Assembly (NCBI GenBank): GCA_905221605.1
Contig: CAJNDS010000558.1
Span: forward strand, 312,001-376,000
DNA length: 64,000 nucleotides
Direction of reading: 5' to 3'
Origin: Symbiodinium natans
Lineage: Eukaryota; Sar; Dinophyceae; Suessiales; Symbiodiniaceae
The notes beneath the pieces were generated by a model. That model saw nothing but the letters and a program-made list of their open reading frames with translations, searched no databases and was not told the DNA's origin. Positions 9,954 to 19,400 of this stretch are shown piece after piece. Within the stretch, counting starts at the first letter, position 1; each line of letters starts with the position of its first letter. The position numbers and the translations under genes were made by a program.

Positions 9954-10591
9954 CAGTCTTCGAAGAAACCGCATGGGGTGTTTGAACTAATTGGCGTACT
10001 GGGCCTCAGGCTCCAATAGACCGAAGTAGATCTTGTTTATAGACTTTAGACTTTTCGACACCAAAGTAAGCCTAAACCCTGAACCCTGAAGCCCCGAATA
10101 GTGCAGTAGTAAGTAAGTGGCCCTAAACCCTCGACCGTAAGGCTCCAAATAGCCCAACAGTAGGTAAGTATCCCGAGACCCTAGACAATAAGCCTCCAAA
10201 TAGTTCAATGGTAGGTATTACTTGTACAATTTGAATACTTGGAGGCTCTGTCTTCGGTATTGGGGGATTGGGGGTTTGCCTAGGGTCAGCTATAATGGAC
10301 TGAAGGCTTGCGAATGAGGCGGGCGGGGTTTAGGGTTTTTGGCTTTAGGATTTAGGGAAACATTCAATAACTTAACGCTTGAAGCAACCACTAGCTAAAC
10401 ATGCGAAACCTTGTAACATCACCATACCCCCCCCCCCCCCCCCCCCCCCCCGGCCGTAACCCGATGTATAGCTGCCCATGGACCTTCAACAAACACCTAA
10501 ACCCTAAACCCTAAAACCATAAACCCTGAACCCCCTAAACCCTAAACCCTAAACCCTGAACCCCCCTAAACCCTCAACCCTCAATCCTAAA

Positions 10592-10679
10592 CCCTCCAGC
10601 CGGGGTACCGGACTTGCCTTTGCCGAACTTGCCACCCTTTCCGCCCTTGCCAAACTTGCCGCCGCCCTTGCCCTTGGAC
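10592..10679 (-). CDS. candidate exon, Gly/Lys-rich repeat
   Basis: About 88 nt after acceptor AAACAG|G, encoding tandem G-K-rich units such as SKGKGGGKFGKGGKGGKFGK. Lys is almost always AAG and Gly GGC, unlike the flanking repeats. Such tails occur on RNA-binding proteins; it may be the C-terminal tail of the polymerase. Role inferred only from composition. Confidence 0.42.
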
Positions 10680-11177
10680 CTGTTTCGGGCACGGGGTTAC
10701 CTAAAGGGTCCATATTAATCGGAATTCGTTTTTTTTTTTGGGGGGGGGGTTATTCTAGTATAGTTACCAAGGGATTATAAGGGAATGCTAATAATAATTA
10801 TCCCGACCCCAAGGTTACCTAAAAGGGTCCTAACGTAGCCCGTTTTGCAGTATACTACCTAGAACCCCCTATAACTATAGCGCCTAAAACTAACCCAATC
10901 AAGAACTACACTGGATCCGGTAGGGTCTAGCGGGGTTAAGAGGGTTTCGGGTTCTGAGGGTTTAGGGTTTGGGCTTTCAAGGGTGGGGGCTTAGAGTTAG
11001 GGTGTCATAAGAGCGCTTCGGATTAAGGTAGGGGAAGTTTGAGAACCCCCCCCCCCCCCCCAGTGTAGGGATATAACCAGTTAAAACTACTGCAGCAACC
11101 CTACTTATAACGCCAGTTACAACGACCCACGAACCTCCCGATAGGGTTTGGGGTGTAGGGGGGTGCTTTAGGTGTAC

Positions 11178-11270
11178 CATGGAGGTAGCCTCCCTGTTAT
11201 CGATTGGAAAGTAGGGCGTGCCATGGCCAAAACCAGGTCCGCATAGCCGCCGCTCTAGTTCCTCAGCCAT
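11178..11270 (-). CDS. candidate exon beginning MAEELERR
   Basis: 93 nt with 31 codons: begins MAEELERRLCGPGFGHGTPY and ends with donor ATG|GTACACC. Could be a first exon with its own ATG or an internal exon starting at CTGAG|GAAC. A poly-C tract and a fold-back element lie immediately downstream. No homology recognised. Confidence 0.33.
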
Positions 11271-12176
11271 ATAACCCTACACCCTCCACCCGAATCCCTA
11301 CACCCTAGACCCTAAACCGTCAAGACCTAGACTCTAAAACCATCTGTGGACGTCATCGTCGCGACATCGTCCATGGTCTGGAGATGAGCCAACTTGCAAC
11401 CCCTCCAGCCGCCACAAATGCGAAATCCACGGTTTAAGGTTTATAGAGGTCACATCCCTAAGCCTAGTACCCATGAATCAAGAAATAGACCGTAGCCTTA
11501 CACTCATACAGTTTGTAAAGGTGTATTCCAGAAGTGTGGGGACTCTCGGAACTGCCCCTTTGGTGAAACCTTGCTAGGCCCCCAAGAAAGCACAGGGTTC
11601 CGAGAGTACAGGTCTGGTAGAGGGGGTTTAGGGTTTAGGGTTTAGGGTTTAGGGTTTAGGGTTTAGGGTTTAGGGTTTAGGGGAAATTAAAGGATGGACC
11701 TCGCCACTCGTGTCACCTCAATTTTCGTACTTGCAACTCAAGCTCGGGCCCGCTTCTGTGTTCACGGGGGCACGCTACCCTTAACTCCAAGCTTGAAATG
11801 GGGTTTAGGGTTTAGGGGGTTTGGGGTTTAGGGTCTAGGGGTTTGGGGCTTCAGGGTTTTCAACACCAGGCCCAGACGGATGTGTCATCTGCGCAAGCTC
11901 CCTTGACTTCAGTCTGATCTTAACAGGGTCGCAGCGAACCTCCGGGGTTTAGGGTTTAGGGTTTAGGGTTTAGGGTTTAGGGTTTAGGGTCCATACCTGG
12001 AGGTTCACGGTACTTAGCAACCCAATTATCGCCCCGACTTAGAACCCTATTAGGGCACTTGAGGGCCCTCTAAATGGGTTATGCCTACACTTAAAACCCC
12101 TAAACCCTGAACCCTAAACCCTAAAACCTAAACCCTAAACCCTAAACCCTAAACCCCAAACCATATAAACCCTAAC

Positions 12177-12279
12177 CCTCCTGGCCACTGTTGGGTCCCG
12201 GAGGCTGTCGCTGCTTCCTCAAGGCTCTGCAAGCATCCCTATAGCCAGAGCCGAGACTGGGCGTGATCCCCTCGAAGTC
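12177..12279 (-). CDS. candidate exon bounded by telomere-like splice sites
   Basis: 103 nt open frame including SLGSGYRDACRALRKQRQPP. The acceptor reads GGGTTTAG|GAC and the donor G|GTTAGGG, so both splice sites are telomere-unit-like. It may belong to the polymerase C-terminal region, but no domain is recognised. Confidence 0.35.
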
Positions 12280-12317
12280 CTAAACCCCAAGAACCCTAAA
12301 CAAGCCTCATTCAGGCG

Positions 12318-12458
12318 TTTAGGGTTTAGGGTTTAGGGTTTAGGGTTTGGGGTTTGGGGTTTGGGGTTTGGGGTTTGGGGTTTGGGGTTTGGGGTTTGGG
12401 GTTTGGGGTTTGGGGTTTGGGGTTTGGAGTTTGGGGTTTGGGGTTTGGGGTTTGGGGT
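12318..12458. repeat. telomere array that converts to (TTTGGGG)n
   Basis: Four TTTAGGG units are followed by about sixteen TTTGGGG units: one A-to-G variant copied as a homogeneous block. TTTGGGG is outside the canonical unit. Confidence 0.93.
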
Positions 12459-12649
12459 TTCGGGCAAGCCCGAAAACACGAAGCACAAGGCCGATAAGGC
12501 CGAAGTCCTAGCCCCTATGGAGGCCACGAGCCCTTCGATAAGCCCCTAAACACATGTGGAAAGTTTCGGGTTTAGGGTTTAGGGTTTAGGGTTTAGGGTT
12601 TAGGGCTCTGGTAAAACCTAAACCCTAAACTGAAGCTGTGGCCCTCAAC

Positions 12650-12704
12650 CCCTTTGTCCACGACCGACCCACCGGCGCTGTCTCCGCTTCACGTTGCCGA
12701 GGGC
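12650..12704 (-). CDS. candidate next polymerase exon (basic)
   Basis: 55 nt encoding ALGNVKRRQRRWVGRGQR. Acceptor TGGGAG|GCC is in phase 0 with exon 11; donor is G|GTTGAGG. Arg-rich and compatible with an RNA-binding C-terminal tail. Support is open frame, splice sites and phase only. Confidence 0.38.
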
Positions 12705-13095
12705 CTCCCAACAAGAAAGGGCTTTGCTTTTCAGGGGTTGTGGGGCTTAGGGCTTAGGCTCGGGGGATTTAGGGGCCTCGCTTTGGGGAGTTCGGGGTTT
12801 CGTGCTCATGCACTTGGGATTTTGAAAGGGAAAAAGGTGGACAGGGGCTTGCAAAGTGCAGCTCTGTTTAGACAAGGGGGATTTGGACTTGGGCTGTGGA
12901 ATTCTACAAGGGCTCCAGAGAGCGTCAGGGTTTAGGGTTCAGGGTTCAGGGTTTAGGGTTCAGGGTTTAGGGTTTAGGGTTTAGGGCTTGAGGGTTTAGG
13001 GCTTGAGGTGTGCAGGGACACAGCTGTTCGGAAGGAGCCAGGCCAAAGTTCGTTTCACTTCTACTTCCGGCCTTACTCAAAGGCACCTTTGGACC

Positions 13096-13290
13096 CTATA
13101 TATATATACATATATATATATATATACACACATGTGTATGTACACATATATATATATATATTACTATTTCATACAATATATCAGAACACACTATAGGACA
13201 ACATTGTATGAACAATATGATATAACATGATAGAAAATATACTATATACAATATACATATATATATATATATACATACGCATGTATGTAC
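13096..13290. repeat. AT/ATAC microsatellite cluster
   Basis: Two (TA)n blocks separated by AT-rich sequence. Similar TA-rich blocks: 6599-6624, 17648-17686, 19722-19775, 22556-22604, 26448-26580, 32862-33050, 44030-44066, 45355-45450, 56664-56684. Confidence 0.93.
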
Positions 13291-13332
13291 CAGTATGCAG
13301 TGCATACACAGAGACAGTGCGGACAGCGGTAC

Positions 13333-13401
13333 CTCCCACAGTCGGTTGTTGCTTCCCGGGCCCAGGACGCAGGTCAAGTCGCGCTGGGTGTCGAAAGGGT
13401 C
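13333..13401 (-). CDS. polymerase exon 11: nucleotide-recognition motif
   Basis: 69 nt encoding DPFDTQRDLTCVLGPGSNNR then LWE. Acceptor ATGAG|GAC, donor GGGAG|GTACCG. In fission-yeast Cid1 and human TUT4/7 the motif reads DPF-x-x-x-H-N and the His favours UTP; here Arg occupies the His position. Substrate preference may therefore differ from classical TUTases. The protein probably continues to the left. Confidence 0.82.
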
Positions 13402-16400
13402 CTCATGGCTTCCCCCGATAGTTTGGGGTTTGTAGGGTTTGTAGGGTTTGTAGGGTTTGTAGGGTTTGTAGGGTTTGTAGGGTTTGTAGGGTTTGTAGGG
13501 TTTGTAGGGTTTGTAGGGTTTGTAGGGTTTGTAGGGTTTGTAGGGTTTGTAGGGTTTGTAGGGTTTGTAGGGTTAAGGGTTTAGGGTTTAGGGCTTAGGG
13601 TTGATAAAACTGTGATTTTCCCTGTCTTTCAACTGATGCTCGACGAAACGACGACCTATTCGAGCGCTGGCTTTGAAGCCTACAGCCATTCCTGCTTACT
13701 CCTCACCCTCCGGAAATCCCCTGTCTCCTCCCCGGTGTCGCCATGCAACCTCCCTTGCACCTCTTCTAGCCTTCTGCGAAACTTGTTGGGAGCCGCCTGC
13801 CCCCTGTACAGGAACCCAGCACGAGGGAGAAAGAAACCTAGCACCAAAGAAAATTGTTGGACTGCATTGGAAATATGTGCCCCCGAGTGACGTGCCCCCC
13901 TCCGCACACTGAACCCACAAGCCCTCTAACGAAAACCCGAAACCCCAAACCCCAGACCCTTGGGCTTTGTTCAAGTAATTAGGGTTTAGGTTGTTGTTTT
14001 TTACGAGAGCTTGGAGAAAGGTGCGGTAGGGCTGCGAGCTTCAAAAGGAAAGGGTTTAGTTTAGGGTTTAGGATTTAGGGCTTAGGATTCAATGTTTAGT
14101 TAGGGTTTAGGACCAGTCTTGAGCCTTCTAAACTGGAAGAGAAGCTGGGTCCGACATCATCGAGCCTCGAGCTCAGAGGCCCATGGGTTTGGGGTTTGGG
14201 GCTTAGGGCCCAGGGCTGAGATAGGGTTTCCTCGCTGTGTTTGATTTTGTTTGGGTGTTGGGGGGGGGGGGGGGGGAAATTTAGGAGCCAGGTTTTTTTG
14301 GGGTATTGCTTTTGGGTCTTTTTGGGTATGTTTTTGGGCTTAGGGTTTGGGGCCTAGAGCCTAGGGTTTATAAGGGGTTAGGGTTTAGGGTTTTAGGGTT
14401 TCAGGGTTTCAGGGGTTTAGGGTTTAGAGTTTAGGGTTTAGGGTTTAGGGTTTAGGGTTTAGGGTTTAGGGTCCGCCGACCCAGGCGGCGTGTTGGATGG
14501 GAAAAGGAGGTGAAAAGGGGGGTACCCGGGCAGCTTTCCCCCTACCCCCCCTACCCCCCCTACCCCCCCTACCCCCCCTACCCCCCCACCCCCCCTACCC
14601 CCCTACCCCCCCTACCCCCCGGACCCCCCCACCCCCCCCCCCCCCCTACCCCCCCTACCCCCCCCTACCCCCCCACCCCCCTACCCCCCCTACCCCCCTA
14701 CCCCCCTACCCTTGATGGGGGTTGGCTTCAACGCCCCCCCACCCTACCCCCCCCCCCCACCCCCCCCGTTTAGGTTAGGGTTTAGGGTTGGAGGGTTTAG
14801 AAAAACCAAAAACACCCCCCCCCCCCCCCCCAAAAAAAAAAAAAAAAAAACCAACAAGAACCCCACCCGTGTATTTTGTGGTTGTGCAGGAAAAGGTGTA
14901 TCTCAACCTCGAGAACCCACTGAAAGACGCATGCCCCCTCTCCAAAAACCCAGGGCTTCGACGGTTTCGGCTCTAGGGCTAAACCCTAAACCCTAAACCC
15001 TAAACCCTAAACCCTAAACCCTAAACCCTAAACCCTAAACCCTAAACCCTAAACCCTAAACCCTAAACCCCTTAGTGTTGTGGAGTGTCCTCGATGTGCA
15101 GGAAGTAATCCCATTCCTCCTGTGTGATGCCGCGTCTGGGCTTCATCTTCAGTTCGGGATACTCCTGCGTAGGGTTTAGGGTTTAGGGTTAGGGTTTAGG
15201 GTTTAGGGTTTAGGGTTTAGGGTTTAGGGTTTAGGGTTTAGGGTTTAGGGTTTAGGGTTGAGGGTTTAGGGTTTAGTGGGGGTTTAGGGTTTAGGGTTCA
15301 GGGCTCAGGGCTTAGGGTTTAGGGTTTATAGGGTTTATAGGGTTTATAGGGTTTATAGGGTTTATAGGGTTTATAGGGGGTTTATAGGGTTTATAGTGTT
15401 TATAGGGTTTATAGGGTTTATAGGGTTTAGGGCACTTGGAAGTGGGGGCATATAAAGTGGGGCAGCTAGAGTTGCAATTGGCTGTAACTTGATGTGGGGC
15501 CCTTACAACCTTATCTACCACCTAAATCCTAAACCCTAAACCCTAAACCCCAAACCCTAAACCCTAAACCCTAAACCCTCAACCCTAAACCCTCAACCCT
15601 AAACCCCAAACCCTAAACTGTTGAAGAGGAAGTTAAGGCTTTTGGGTGGCGGGGGGGGGGGGGGACTGGGGCCCTTGGGCTTCCGCTGCACTTCACGGGG
15701 TTCTCCCTTGCGCAGCCCTCTACTTGGAGGTTCATGGTACTTGTTAACGTATAACTGTACTTATAACCCACTTATAGGCCCCTTAAGTGCCCAAAAAGGG
15801 TTATGAGTAGTGTTACAAGTACAGTTAGAATTGGTCAACAAAGTACCATGAAGCTCCAAGTAGGCGCGTGAATGGATGGCAGGTTGGAGAGTTTCGTTCG
15901 GGTTGACCGGGGTTTGGGGTGTAGGGTTCATGATGGATGCTACCTGGGACCCTCTTTACCTACAGTTTTATGGGCTATACCTACTAATTCAGGGTCCCAG
16001 GGTAGTTACTACTAAACTGTAGGTAAAGAGGGTCCTCGGGTAGGATTTCGGGGCAGGATTTCGGTGATGAGTACTGCGTCCTCAAGTGGGGCACATTCTC
16101 CAGTTCGCACAGACACTACGCAGTCGCCCCACTCGAACTCGTCATGGTAGAAGGTCGCGAAGTCCGCGAAATCCACCGGCTGTCCAGGGTGAGCGCAGTC
16201 GGCGCTAGCCGCGTCCTCCGCCCAAGTGTTCTTACAAACGGAATGATGGTCTTAATTCTCGTTCCACGTATAGGGGTTCTGGTATTGCCTTCAATCCAAA
16301 AGCACAAGAGCCCGAAATCCTTCAGGGTACCCTAAACCCTATAGACTCTAGACCTGAAACCTTAAACTCTATATCCCTAAACCCTAAACCCTAAACCCTA

Positions 16401-19400
16401 AACCCCTAAACCCTAAACCCTAAACCCTTTGAAGCATAAAGCCCTTGCAGGCCTCCATGGCTACATTGTATCTCTGCCCGCCCTCCGTGTACCACTGCGG
16501 GCTGATCCAGCCCGGCTTTTGCAAGCAGGGTAGCGCGCCACGGATCTGCATGTAGAAGATCACCATGAGGCTTCGCAGAGGGTTTAGGGTTTAGGGTTTA
16601 GGGTTTAGGGTTTAGGGTTTAGGGTTTAGGGTTTGGGGTTTGGGGTTTGGGGTTTGGGGTTTGGGGTTTGGGGTTTGGGGTTTGGGGTTGGGGGTTTGGG
16701 GTTGGGGTTTGGGGTTTGGGGTTTGGGGTTTGGGGTTTGGGGTTTGGGGTTTGGGGTTTGGGGTTTGGGGTTTGGGGTTTGGGGTTTGGGGTTTGAGTTT
16801 GGGGTTTAGGGATACGCTAAACCCCAAACCCGAGACCTTGTAACTCTTTCTTCGCTGAACAGGGCTTCGGGGCTTAAACATCTTAACACCCTAAACCCTA
16901 AAACCCTAAACCCTAAACCCTAAACCCTAAACCCTATCGTTAAAGTGTTGCGGGTTCTTGTTTTTGGGTTTGGGCTTGGGGGGAAGGGGCTGTCGATTGT
17001 GGCGGATCCGGAGAGAGTGAGTAGGAAGCCTTGATTTCGGGTTAAGTGCGGGCCTAGGGCTTTCCGTTTTTTCACCCTAAACCCTAAACCCTAAACCCTA
17101 AACCCTAAACCCTAAACCCTAAACCCTAAACCCTAAACCCTAAACCCTAAACCCTAAACCCTAAACCCTAAACCCTAAACCCTAAACCCTAAACCCTAAA
17201 CCCTACCCTAGCACGCGCCCGAGCGTCGTGAAAGCGTAGGAGGACAGGTTTCCACGGTCGGCTCCGTGCACGCCCTCTTCACGGGCCCAGGCCTACTTGG
17301 AAGCCCATTTTGACTTAGTAAGTAGGGTTCGTAAGGTAGGTTGTGGGAATGTAGCAGGGTTTAGGGTTTAGGATTTAGGGATACTAAGTAGGCTTACCAA
17401 GTCAAAAGAGCTTCCAAGTTGTCAACACAAAGAGGTCTGAGAGGAGATTCCGGGAACTAAAGTCCTGAAGCTACCCTAACGGTCCATGTACCTAAATAGG
17501 GAATACTTGGGCCTTAAAGTACTTCCTATGTAGGGACTTTGGGGCCCAAGTACAGGTAATAACAAGGCACATGGACCCTGAGGGCTATACTGGCTCTTAG
17601 TAAGGAATGATCTTATATCACCCTATACATTCCCTGTTACGGGATCTATCTATCTATCCATCTATATATATATATGTATATAGAGGCTACCCAAGTTCCC
17701 TCGTTGCCTATTAAGAATGAGGAAGCAGACCTTGGACCCTGAAAACTAAACCCTAAACCTCACAATGTCCGAAGGCTTTCCTCAAGAAGGAGTTGGCTCC
17801 AGGGTTTAGGGGATTGAAGGTTGATACCCCCAGGTCATTAACTCCCCATTTACAAACTCCGGCTCGGTCGCTCACCTACAAGCACCCCCTTCGAAAAAGA
17901 AAGATAGCAGGGAGCTGACATTCGTGTTCTGAAACCTGGGGGGGGGGGGGGGGGGGGGGGGGGGTTGTAGCGGCTTAAGGGTTCCAGGGCTCATATGGCT
18001 TTAGGGTCTAGGGAGCTGAAGTTGAATCCTCAGGTCCCCAACTCTCTCCCTTGAACCCTCTCCCCCGATTCCCTAGTTGCTGCGTACCCTGGGCCAAAGA
18101 AGGTTAACTGTTAACCCTCAACCCTAAACCCTAAACCCTAAACCAGGACCCTAAACCCTGAACCCTAAACCCTGAACCCTAAAGGTTAGATACTCAGCTA
18201 CTGAGATTCCAAGCGCAGGCCTTGCAGGTTTGGACTAAGTCGACCACCCGCAGGTCTAGGTCCGCGTAGGCCTTGAGGAGCCTCTGTTCATGGGCTGCCA
18301 GTAAACCCGAAACCCTATGCCTTGGGATGTTCCCCCTTATACGAACAGTGCTTAATAGAGATCATAATGTGGGGAAATACCTCACTTTCATAGGAAAATA
18401 TCAGACCTGATATGGGGCGGGGTTTTTTGAGTAGGGAGTACTGTAATCCCGATAAATGACTGTTAACAGAAGAGGGGGGCATGAGACTCCAAACCGTAAG
18501 CTCCAGCCCAACAGCCTTGTGCAGCGTTGTCATTTCCCCCCCCCCCCCCCCCCCCCACCCCGAAAAAACAAAAATCAGTTGGTAGCCCAGAAACCATATT
18601 GCAATAAGGGTACCCTTTTTGGGGGGTTGGTTACTTTACCAGGGAACCTCGAACGCAAAAAAGAAGGCAAAGAGGCGCCTCTGGGCGACCAATTCTAGGC
18701 TTCAAAAGATTCAGCAGTGGAAAAGCAAGTACATCTAAACATGAGCCTTCAAGTACGTGAGGTTCAGGACACACCACAATGCTGAGGCACCGGATGTGTC
18801 TTGGGGGGCTTAGGGTTTCGGGTTTAGGGTTTGCTGTGGGAAAAATTGCGCAGCAGCTGTGAAGAATTGGGAAGCAGACTAGCTTCGAAAGCTTCGCGGC
18901 ATGCGAACAGCAGCCATGGGCAGGGGTTCACGGAGGTCTGGAAGGTGCCATCGGGCGCGTTAGAGGTGGCAGTTTCCGCCAGGCAGGTGTTTAGGGTTTA
19001 GGGTGCAGGGTTCAGGGTTTTAGGGTTCAGGTTTCAGGGTCACCTCCTCTCATGTTCGCTTCCCAGCGGCTTGGTGTTGAAGACTGGGAGCAGGTTGTTG
19101 ACAGAAAGGTCGCACTCAATCCACTCCCCGCCCCGCTGCAGGCTGAACTTGATAATGGGCACCTTTGCCTTCGAAGAGCCAACACCAAAAGGGATTAGGA
19201 GTTAGGGTTTAGGGTTTAGGGTGTATGGCTTTAGCGCTTTAGGGTTTAGGAGCCTTGATGGGGATTTTAGAGTTCTGAAGTTGTAGATGGACCCCAACTC
19301 TAGAATTCAGGTTGGTCTCCAAGGAATCTGCCTTCGGAACGAAGAGACGTATGGAGAAGCCGCACCGTCGCAGCTCCTTTTGCAACTTTCCCAAGACGCG

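Larger units (their letters stand above)
7000..10590 (-). other. intron-like region with weak minus-strand coding candidates
   Basis: Mostly telomere units and C/G tracts. Stop-free protein-like segments on the minus strand, each weak alone: about 7320-7385 (ACFWTFRDLWMSEVGKSKEV), 7555-7600, 7800-7868, 7990-8062 (ADAAAEDPGPLDEGSW), 8360-8430 (ends at GTAAGTGG), 8715-8745, 8880-8925, 9222-9297, 9545-9580, 9768-9835 (ASSSVAAENTHARMAPAHSQ), and 10455-10490 (VHGQLYIGLRP). Several could be C-terminal polymerase or N-terminal NTPase exons. Confidence 0.3.

Noticed and set aside
13096-13290. Promoter TATA boxes in the AT blocks
   Set aside because: They are simple TA microsatellites; dinoflagellate promoters generally lack a clear TATA box and nothing else supports a start site.
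13285-13584. GFVGFV repeat protein
   Set aside because: It is the 9-bp variant telomere array read in one frame.
13722-13813. Exon-like segment (NKFRRRLEEVQGRLHGDTGE, minus) with GTGAGG donor
   Set aside because: It falls inside the intron that joins FLHIE to DPFD; including it would break the recognition motif. It could be an alternative exon but is not annotated.
16230-16275. In-frame extension of polymerase exon 9 (NPYTWNE then TAA)
   Set aside because: The TAA at 16252-16254 and the phase match at 16230 favour intron; no reason to propose stop-codon reassignment.
16612-16881. PNPKPQT repeat protein
   Set aside because: Translation of the TTTGGGG array; no start or splice context.
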